Below, in pieces: positions 1 to 5,423 of a stretch of 13,975 bases of DNA. Position numbers and translations under genes: made by a program. The stretch's first letter is position 1; each line of letters starts with the position of its first letter. Source of the stretch: Pseudomonadota bacterium (GTDB lineage: Bacteria; Pseudomonadota; Gammaproteobacteria; Burkholderiales; Burkholderiaceae_D); NCBI GenBank assembly GCA_023409175.1, contig JAEYIG010000029.1, forward strand, positions 1 through 13,975, written 5' to 3'. The notes under the pieces are model-generated. The model was given only the letters and a program-made list of their open reading frames with translations, was not told where the DNA came from and made no database searches.

Positions 1-56
1 CCTCTCCAATGGATGTTTGCGCTTGGTATTGAATAAACTTGGTTGACAGGTGAGTT
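1..56 (+). promoter_or_regulatory. lon 5' leader with ribosome-binding site
   Basis: Short non-coding stretch before lon. An AGGTGAG at 48-54 sits just before the ATG at 57; its AGG core is 6 bases from the start codon, which supports this start. I see no convincing sigma-70 or heat-shock (sigma-32) promoter pair in the 56 bases available, so the promoter probably lies left of the window. Confidence 0.5.
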
Positions 57-2504
57 ATGAATTCCCAAGACTCTGAAAAAATTGCTGCGGCTGGCGAAAA
101 TGCCGAAAACAATCAGGAAAACCAGAAAAACCCGGCTGACGGAAACATCAGTTACCCTCCCATTCCTGAAGGCGCGTTAATCATTATCCCGGTCAGGAAC
201 ATGGTTCTTTTTCCCGGTATGGTCATACCCATTACCATTGGACGGGAAAAATCCCTGTTGGCAGCTCAGGCAGCCATGCGCGGCGATCGTCAGATCGGCG
301 TGGTTCTGCAAAAAGACCCTGACGTAGCCGAACCGAAACCGGATGATCTCTATCCGGTTGGCACCATTGGCAATATCCTGCGTTACGTCGCGACAGCTGC
401 CGACACACACAATATCGTGTGTCAGGGAACAGGACGTTTCCGACTCAAGGAAATGCTCGACGGTTATCCATTTATGGTCGCTACCGTTGAAAAGATCGAG
501 GAAGAGCCGGAAGAAAACGCCGAGATACAGGCTAGGCTGCTTCAGTTGAAACAGAAGGCACTCGAAGTCCTGCAGATGATCCCGCAAGTCCCACAGGAAT
601 TGTCTGATTCGATCAATGGCGTCACGTCTGCGTCCCTCCTGTCTGACCTGATCACCGGACTGATGGATCTGAGTCCGGAAGAAAAACAGGAAATCCTGGA
701 AACGACCGACCTGAAAAACCGGCTGGACCGGCTTCTTCTGCTCGTCAATTACCGTCTTGAAATCCTCCGGGTCAGCAAGGATATCGACGAACAGACCAAA
801 AACCGGCTCGATGACCGGCATCGGGAAGCGCTTTTGCGCGAACAGCTGAAAACGATCCAGGCCCAATTGGGCGACTTTGACGATTCTTCTTCCGAAGCGG
901 CAGAACTGGCTGACAAGATCGAAAATGCCAATATGCCGGAAGAAGTGAAAACGCATGCCTTGAAAGAGCTGAACCGTTTCCGGAACATGTCGGAATCCTC
1001 CGGCGAATATTCCATGCTCCATACCTATCTGGAATGGCTGACCGAACTGCCCTGGGCGGTTTCGTCCGATGACCGTACCGATATTTCGGAAGCCAGGAAA
1101 ATTCTGGATGAAGACCATTACGGGCTTGAAAAGGTCAAGAAACGCATCCTGGAATTCCTGGCCGTTCACAAGCTGAATCCGGAAGGCAAAAGCCCGCTCC
1201 TGTGTTTCATCGGCCCTCCGGGTGTCGGCAAAACCTCGCTGGGCCAGAGCATCGCCAAAGCGACCGGACGAAAATTCGTACGCGTCAGCATGGGCGGCGT
1301 ACACGACGAAGCGGAAATCCGCGGTCACCGGAGAACGTATATCGGTGCATTGCCGGGGAACATCATCCAGGCGATCCGTCGTGCAGGTACGAACAATTGC
1401 GTCATGCTTCTGGATGAAGTGGACAAGCTTGGCAATGGCGTACACGGCGATCCGTCCGCAGCATTGCTGGAAGTGCTCGATCCTGCCCAGAACAGTACGT
1501 TCAGGGATAACTATCTGGGCGTTCCTTTCGACTTGTCGAAAGTGATGTTCCTCTGCACGGCCAACAATCCGGACACGATTCCCGGGCCATTGCGCGACCG
1601 GCTGGAAATGATCCAGTTGCCAGGCTATACGGAGCAGGAAAAAACCCAGATTGCCTTGCGTTACCTGATCAAACGGCAACGGGAAGAAAATGGCCTGAAA
1701 GCGGACAATTGCGACATTACGGAAGCTGCCATTCATGACATTATCGGTAACTACACCCGTGAAGCCGGGGTTCGTAATCTCGAACGCCTGATCGGCAGTG
1801 TTTTCAGGAACGTCGCCATGAAAATCGCGGAAGGGGCGACTGGAAAGATCATTGTGGACACGCCTGAAATCCCGGACATTCTGGGCGCACCGGTTTTCGA
1901 AAGCGAAATTGCCATGCGAAGCAGCATGCCCGGCATTGCGACCGGTCTGGCATGGACGCCTGTGGGAGGGGATATCCTCTTTATCGAGGCCAGCCGTGTT
2001 TCCGGTGGCAACAAGCTGATCCTGACGGGTCAGTTGGGTGATGTGATGAAGGAAAGCGCACAGGCTGCCCTTACACTGGTGAAAGCGCGCGCAACCGACC
2101 TGAAAATCAATCCGGAATTGTTGGATCACAGTGAAATCCATGTTCACGTTCCGGCAGGAGCCATTCCAAAAGATGGCCCGAGTGCCGGGGTTGCCATGTT
2201 CCTGGCCCTGTCATCGGTCATGATGAACAAGCCGATTGCCAGCGACCATGCCATGACGGGCGAAATCAGCCTGAGAGGATTGGTATTGCCAGTCGGCGGC
2301 ATCAAGGAAAAGGTTCTGGCAGCGCTTCGCGCCGGTATCAAGACGGTAATGCTTCCGGCTCGCAACAAGCGCGATCTTGACGACATTCCGGAAGAAGCGC
2401 GCAACCAGCTGAAGTTCGTTTTTCTGGAAACCGTTGACGATGCCATCCGTTCCGGACTGGTCCACGATGAAGGCAAGGTTGATGACGAAAACCTGAAGAA
2501 GTAA
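57..2504 (+). CDS. lon: ATP-dependent protease Lon (endopeptidase La)
   Basis: Cytosolic ATP-driven serine protease that unfolds and degrades damaged proteins and specific regulators; it works as a hexamer. The 815 residues show the full LonA order. A substrate-binding N domain runs from about residue 40 to 245. The AAA+ module has Walker A GPPGVGKT at 386-393, Walker B LLDE at 451-454 and the sensor-2 stretch around REAGVRNLER. The C-terminal S16 protease domain has catalytic Ser709 in KDGPSAG and Lys752 in IKEK, with the same 43-residue spacing as E. coli Ser679/Lys722. The protein is about 30 residues longer than E. coli Lon because of a polar, Gln/Asn/Glu-rich N-terminal tail (residues 1-35). 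The first N-domain strand reads IPVRNMVLFPGMVIPITIGR, unlike the usual betaproteobacterial housekeeping form, so this may be a second Lon paralogue. ATG 57 has an AGGTGAG just upstream. A strong terminator follows the stop. Confidence 0.97.
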   Translation: MNSQDSEKIAAAGENAENNQENQKNPADGNISYPPIPEGALIIIPVRNMVLFPGMVIPITIGREKSLLAAQAAMRGDRQIGVVLQKDPDVAEPKPDDLYPVGTIGNILRYVATAADTHNIVCQGTGRFRLKEMLDGYPFMVATVEKIEEEPEENAEIQARLLQLKQKALEVLQMIPQVPQELSDSINGVTSASLLSDLITGLMDLSPEEKQEILETTDLKNRLDRLLLLVNYRLEILRVSKDIDEQTKNRLDDRHREALLREQLKTIQAQLGDFDDSSSEAAELADKIENANMPEEVKTHALKELNRFRNMSESSGEYSMLHTYLEWLTELPWAVSSDDRTDISEARKILDEDHYGLEKVKKRILEFLAVHKLNPEGKSPLLCFIGPPGVGKTSLGQSIAKATGRKFVRVSMGGVHDEAEIRGHRRTYIGALPGNIIQAIRRAGTNNCVMLLDEVDKLGNGVHGDPSAALLEVLDPAQNSTFRDNYLGVPFDLSKVMFLCTANNPDTIPGPLRDRLEMIQLPGYTEQEKTQIALRYLIKRQREENGLKADNCDITEAAIHDIIGNYTREAGVRNLERLIGSVFRNVAMKIAEGATGKIIVDTPEIPDILGAPVFESEIAMRSSMPGIATGLAWTPVGGDILFIEASRVSGGNKLILTGQLGDVMKESAQAALTLVKARATDLKINPELLDHSEIHVHVPAGAIPKDGPSAGVAMFLALSSVMMNKPIASDHAMTGEISLRGLVLPVGGIKEKVLAALRAGIKTVMLPARNKRDLDDIPEEARNQLKFVFLETVDDAIRSGLVHDEGKVDDENLKK

Positions 2505-2509
2505 AAAAC

Positions 2510-2543
2510 AAAGGTGTTTCCCTGAAAAGGGAAACACCTTTTT
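2510..2543. terminator. Bidirectional intrinsic terminator between lon and the PEBP gene
   Basis: A perfect 13-base-pair stem (AAAGGTGTTTCCC at 2510-2522 with GGGAAACACCTTT at 2529-2541) closes a 6-base loop (TGAAAA). Read rightward it ends in a five-T run (2539-2543). Read leftward it is followed by TTTGTTTTTT, from the A-rich stretch 2503-2512. It lies 5 bases after the lon stop and 24 bases after the stop of the facing PEBP gene, so it can end both converging transcripts. Confidence 0.93.
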
Positions 2544-2567
2544 CATGTCGGCTTCAGAAAATCCTCT

Positions 2568-3050
2568 TCAGGCATTTTCCTTCTTGACGTACAGTCCGAT
2601 CATCTCGGTCTGCGCCAGAATGTGCCCTTCCATCTTCCTGACGACTTCTGCCTTGGTCGTATTTCCCATATCCGGCAAAACCGTATCAAGGGCATACAGC
2701 TTGAAAAAATAGCGATGGGTGCCGATTGGAGGGCATGGGCCACTGTAACCCGCAAACTGCCGGTCATTCGTGCCGATCAGCGTCCCTTTCGGCAAGTCGC
2801 TGTCCTGCACGGCTTCAGACAGGGTTGCTGCTACCGGAGGCAGGTTATACAAAACCCAGTGGACCCAGGTCATTTTCGGCGCAGCCGGATCGGGTGCATC
2901 CGGATCGTCGTTGATCAGCACAAGGCTTTTCGTTCCGGCAGGAGGCGCGCTCCATGCCAGTGGAGGGGAAACGTTTTTGCCTTCGCAAGTATAGAGTGCC
3001 GGCATCATCGCCTTGTCGGCAAAGGCCGGGGAAGTTATTTTGAATGTCAT
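2568..3050 (-). CDS. YbhB/YbcL family Raf kinase inhibitor-like protein (PEBP family)
   Basis: A 160-residue protein of the phosphatidylethanolamine-binding protein family, close in length to E. coli YbhB (158). The family signatures are visible in order: DDPDAP at 48-53, MTWVHW at 60-65, and GPCPPIGTHRYFF at 104-116. In the family these line the conserved anion/ligand pocket. No signal peptide is seen, so it should be cytosolic. The bacterial proteins have no settled function, and the eukaryotic Raf-inhibitor role should not be transferred. It is last in the leftward run, 57 bases after hsp20, and ends at the shared terminator. The Shine-Dalgarno site before ATG 3050 is weak: only a GGGAT about 10 bases upstream. 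The start is chosen because MTFKITSPAF matches the usual family N-terminus. Confidence 0.9.
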   Translation of the reverse strand: MTFKITSPAFADKAMMPALYTCEGKNVSPPLAWSAPPAGTKSLVLINDDPDAPDPAAPKMTWVHWVLYNLPPVAATLSEAVQDSDLPKGTLIGTNDRQFAGYSGPCPPIGTHRYFFKLYALDTVLPDMGNTTKAEVVRKMEGHILAQTEMIGLYVKKENA

Positions 3051-3107
3051 CGGTCAATATCCCAGAAATTCGGTTTTAAAAGGCATCAATGCAGAACAGA
3101 AACGCAT

Positions 3108-3596
3108 TTACTCGAGAGGAATGCTCCTGATCGTTTCGCTGATCGCCTTGGGCAAACGGATCGACAATATGCCATTGACGTAACTGGCCTGTGCCTTTTC
3201 GCTATCGACATTTTTCGGCAACGTGATGGAACGTTCAAACGAACCGTACGCCCGTTCGACGACATAGAAAGTGCTGCTTGGCGTTTCGCGCAAAGACCGT
3301 TTTTCGCCGCGGATAAAAAGCGTGTTTCCGATTACCTGAATGGAACAGTTTTCTTTTTCCACACCCGGCATTTCAACCCGGACGATCAGTTCGCCAGCCG
3401 TTTCTTCCAGTTCAACGGCCATGATGCCCCAATGCGGAAAGGATATTTCCTGATCCGGATAATCTTCACGTTCATAATGAACCAGCGCATTGCTGCAACG
3501 GCTCAATAACTCACGCCAGCCATCGGACAGGCTTTCCCAGGCACGATTCAACTCACGGCCGATATTCTTTCCGGCCTGTTTCAAAGAATCCAGCAT
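3108..3596 (-). CDS. Small heat-shock protein, Hsp20/alpha-crystallin family
   Basis: ATP-independent holdase chaperone that binds unfolding proteins in the cytosol and forms oligomers. The 162 residues hold an N-terminal region with amphipathic helices (1-50) and an alpha-crystallin domain (about 55-150). Its hallmarks are VEMPGVEKE (74-82), LFIRGEKR (93-100), ERAYGSFERSITLP (114-127) and the A-x-x-x-NGIL-x-I-x-LPK block (about 137-150). A C-terminal I-P-L (159-161) resembles the I-x-I/V motif that bridges dimers, though it sits unusually close to the end. ATG 3596 has a textbook AGGAGG (3601-3606) 4 bases upstream. It lies 83 bases after yggX, enough for its own promoter, but I see no clear sigma-32 site. 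A pyrimidine run upstream could pair with the ribosome-binding site. Confidence 0.93.
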   Translation of the reverse strand: MLDSLKQAGKNIGRELNRAWESLSDGWRELLSRCSNALVHYEREDYPDQEISFPHWGIMAVELEETAGELIVRVEMPGVEKENCSIQVIGNTLFIRGEKRSLRETPSSTFYVVERAYGSFERSITLPKNVDSEKAQASYVNGILSIRLPKAISETIRSIPLE

Positions 3597-3598
3597 AA

Positions 3599-3622
3599 TT
3601 CCTCCTGAATCTGTTAGAAGAA
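3599..3622 (-). promoter_or_regulatory. Candidate hairpin masking the hsp20 ribosome-binding site (possible RNA thermometer)
   Basis: On the minus strand, UUCUUCU (3622-3616) can pair with GGAGGAA (3605-3599) over seven positions, five Watson-Crick and two G-U, closing a 10-base loop. This would sequester nearly all of the AGGAGG site of a heat-shock gene. Short SD-masking helices with G-U pairs are typical of ROSE-like and fourU RNA thermometers. The stem is short and pyrimidine runs pair easily with any strong SD, so this is a hypothesis only. Confidence 0.3.
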
Positions 3623-3679
3623 AGACGTTTACTGTTGCGCTTCAATAATAACGTAAATTTCCGGAAAACCGGCACTTCT

Positions 3680-3952
3680 TTACTTCTTCTCGGGAACGTA
3701 TCCTTCAGCCTGATCAGCCCCTTCACCAAAGAAATGGTTTTCCATCTGTTCCTTCAGGTATTCGCGCGCTTTCGGATCGGCCAGATTGAGCCTGTATTCA
3801 TTGACCAGCATCGTCTGCAACCTGATCCATGCTTCCCAGGCTTCTTTTGAAACGTTTTCATAAATTTTCTTGCCGAGTTCTCCCGGATAAGGCGGGAAAT
3901 CGAGGCCTTCGGCTTCCTTATTCAGTTTGATGCATTGAACCATTCTTGCCAT
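3680..3952 (-). CDS. yggX: YggX: Fe(2+)-trafficking / oxidative damage protection protein
   Basis: A small cytosolic protein of 90 residues (E. coli YggX has 91). The family is linked to protection of iron-sulfur clusters against superoxide and to handling of labile ferrous iron. Recognised by its conserved N-terminal half: Cys7, [19 protein letters not shown] (about 13-31), SKEAWEAW (35-42), and [11 protein letters not shown] (46-56), followed by the C-terminal [11 protein letters not shown] 3952 has AAGGAG (3959-3964) 6 bases upstream. It follows argA by 50 bases on the same strand and is probably cotranscribed with it; argA-yggX adjacency is common in Burkholderiales. The link to arginine synthesis is positional only. 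Confidence 0.95.
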   Translation of the reverse strand: MARMVQCIKLNKEAEGLDFPPYPGELGKKIYENVSKEAWEAWIRLQTMLVNEYRLNLADPKAREYLKEQMENHFFGEGADQAEGYVPEKK

Positions 3953-4002
3953 GCTGTTCTCCTTGATCGATATTCCGTTTTATTTTGAGCGGGTCATTCC
4001 TG

Positions 4003-5307
4003 TTAAAGTTTCTTGATCAGAACCTGCGACTTGCGTTGCCAGTTATAAATCCGCTGGCGGTCTTTGGGCAATTCATTCACGCTGGCATAGACAAATCCGC
4101 GTCTCAAGAACCAGTGGGCCGTCTGGGTCGTCAGAATGAAAAGCGTCTTGTATCCCTGTTCCCTCGCCCGGTTTTCCATATGGTGCAGGATCTTCTCGCC
4201 ATCCCCCTCATTCTGGACATCCGGATCGACGATCAGGCATGCCATTTCCGCCATTTTTTCTGCCGGGAACGGATACAGGGCGGCACATCCGAAAATGACC
4301 CCGTCGTGCTCGATAACCGAGAAATTCTCGATTTCGCGTTCCAGCAGTTCGCGACCGCGCTTTACCAGCGTACCGTTTTCTTCGTAAGGTTCGATCAATT
4401 TTAAAATGGAACCGACATCCTTGATGGTCGCTTCGCGCAAGCTTTCGACATTTTCATAGGTTACCATCGTACCGATACCGTCATGGGTGAACAGTTCCTG
4501 CAGAACCGCTCCATTTGTCGAGAATGGCACGATATGGGAACGAGGCGTTCCTCCAATACAGGCTTTCGCGCAATACCGCAGGTAATCCGCCGCTTCGGGG
4601 GAAAGATGACTTGTTTTCAGTATCTTTTCCACCTGTTGGGAAGTCACTTCACGTATTTCATTCCCATCCACGTCTTTTATGATCGGTGTTTCGGTGACGA
4701 ATATCAGTTTGTGTGCGTGCAGGGCCAACGCAGCCGATACGGCAACGTCTTCCATACGTACATTGAACGCTTCCCCGGTAGGGGAATACCCCAACGGAGA
4801 CAACAGGATCAAATCGCCCTGCGCCAGAATCGGATGAATGCTGTCGTAAGCGATCTTGCGTACCTTGCCTGTCCATTGCAGGTCGATACCATCCAGTATG
4901 CCCAAAGGCGTTGCCGTGACAAAATTGCCCGAGACGATCCTGATTTCCGCATGGGCCATCGGCGTATTGGGCAAACCCTGACTGAAAGCCGCCTCGATAT
5001 CCATTCTCAACTCACCGGCCGCTTCCTTGGCGCATTCCAGCGCTTCAGGGTCTGTTATGCGGCTTCCGTTATAGTAATGGCTCTTGACATGCCGGAGTTC
5101 CAGCTGTTCCTCAACCTGAGGGCGGGAACCGTGAACCAGAACGACTTTGATACCCAATGCATGCAACAACGACAGGTCATGCGCCAGCACCGGCAATGAG
5201 CCGGCCTTGACCAGTTCTCCCGGAAAAGCGACGACAAACGTCTGCCCGCGGAAAGCATGGATATAAGGCGCTACAGAACGCAGCCACTCTACGAATTGTT
5301 CTTCCAT
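4003..5307 (-). CDS. argA: Amino-acid N-acetyltransferase (N-acetylglutamate synthase)
   Basis: Transfers acetyl from acetyl-CoA to glutamate, the first step of arginine biosynthesis, in the cytosol. The protein has the classical two-part ArgA build: an N-terminal amino-acid-kinase-like domain (about residues 10-285, with FVVAFPGEL, VLVHGSRPQVEEQL and the GDLILLSPLGYSPTGEAFNV stretch) and a C-terminal GNAT domain (about 290-434). The GNAT acetyl-CoA loop is LIVDPDVQNEGDG, giving Q-x-x-G-x-G. The kinase-like domain usually carries arginine feedback. I chose ATG 5307 (434 residues) because GGGTGAT at 5314-5320 lies 6 bases upstream and homologues begin near this point. The alternative is a GTG at 5337 (444 residues), whose only SD-like bases abut the start. 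It heads the leftward run argA-yggX-hsp20-PEBP and is divergent from hrpA. Confidence 0.95.
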   Translation of the reverse strand: MEEQFVEWLRSVAPYIHAFRGQTFVVAFPGELVKAGSLPVLAHDLSLLHALGIKVVLVHGSRPQVEEQLELRHVKSHYYNGSRITDPEALECAKEAAGELRMDIEAAFSQGLPNTPMAHAEIRIVSGNFVTATPLGILDGIDLQWTGKVRKIAYDSIHPILAQGDLILLSPLGYSPTGEAFNVRMEDVAVSAALALHAHKLIFVTETPIIKDVDGNEIREVTSQQVEKILKTSHLSPEAADYLRYCAKACIGGTPRSHIVPFSTNGAVLQELFTHDGIGTMVTYENVESLREATIKDVGSILKLIEPYEENGTLVKRGRELLEREIENFSVIEHDGVIFGCAALYPFPAEKMAEMACLIVDPDVQNEGDGEKILHHMENRAREQGYKTLFILTTQTAHWFLRRGFVYASVNELPKDRQRIYNWQRKSQVLIKKL

Positions 5308-5337
5308 ATCGGAATCACCCAAAAATTGATTGAACAC

Positions 5338-5359
5338 CCTGCGGATTCTGCCTGCGGAT
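5338..5359. repeat. Tandem 9-base direct repeats in the argA leader
   Basis: CCTGCGGAT occurs exactly at 5338-5346 and again at 5351-5359, 13 bases start to start. In the argA mRNA sense this reads ATCCGCAGG twice, the second copy touching the alternative GTG at 5337. It could be a leader element or a relic of a duplicated ribosome-binding site. No function can be assigned. Confidence 0.4.
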
Positions 5360-5365
5360 GGTTTT

Positions 5366-5397
5366 CATTAAAACAGCCAATGTGAGACATTAAAACA
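5366..5397. repeat. Paired 10-base direct repeats between argA and hrpA, candidate operator
   Basis: CATTAAAACA is present exactly at 5366-5375 and 5388-5397, 22 bases start to start, close to two turns of the helix, so both copies face the same side of the DNA. The second copy fills the spacer of the predicted hrpA promoter and lies at about the predicted argA transcription start. A protein bound here could affect both genes. It does not match the E. coli ARG box closely, and no regulator is identified. Confidence 0.4.
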
Positions 5398-5413
5398 TCT
5401 TTACGATTATAAT
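5384..5413 (+). promoter_or_regulatory. Predicted sigma-70 promoter of hrpA
   Basis: A perfect -10 TATAAT at 5408-5413 is preceded, after an 18-base spacer, by GAGACA at 5384-5389 (4 of 6 matches to TTGACA, keeping GACA). The expected transcription start is near 5420. This lies downstream of the ATG at 5412 and only a few bases before the ATG at 5424, which is why I prefer the latter as the hrpA start. Confidence 0.55.
5406..5411 (-). promoter_or_regulatory. Predicted -10 box for argA, overlapping the hrpA -10
   Basis: The 8-base ATTATAAT at 5406-5413 is its own reverse complement, so a perfect TATAAT also reads leftward at 5411-5406. A leftward start near 5399 would give argA a leader of about 90 bases holding both repeat pairs. 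No good leftward -35 is seen at the usual spacing (GAAGCA at 5429-5434), so this side is weaker than the hrpA side. Confidence 0.35.
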
Positions 5414-5423
5414 GCGCAGCGAC

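Noticed and set aside
43..48. A perfect TTGACA (-35 consensus) just before lon
   Set aside because: A matching -10 would fall inside the coding region near 66-71, where the sequence (AAGACT) does not fit.
177..2147. A 656-codon open frame on the minus strand inside lon
   Set aside because: It is fully antisense to a complete, motif-verified Lon and shows no recognisable domain. Its low-complexity Phe/Gln/Arg-rich translation is what codon bias in the sense gene produces.
2622..3509. A 295-codon plus-strand frame across the PEBP and hsp20 genes
   Set aside because: It spans two well-supported minus-strand genes and the gap between them, has no domain and no ribosome-binding site of note.
3661..3672. 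CCGG-AAAA-CCGG as a terminator after yggX
   Set aside because: The stem is only four pairs and the leftward sequence after it has no T run, so termination is not supported.
4483..5199. A 238-codon plus-strand frame inside argA
   Set aside because: Antisense shadow of a clear argA; the translation resembles no family I know.
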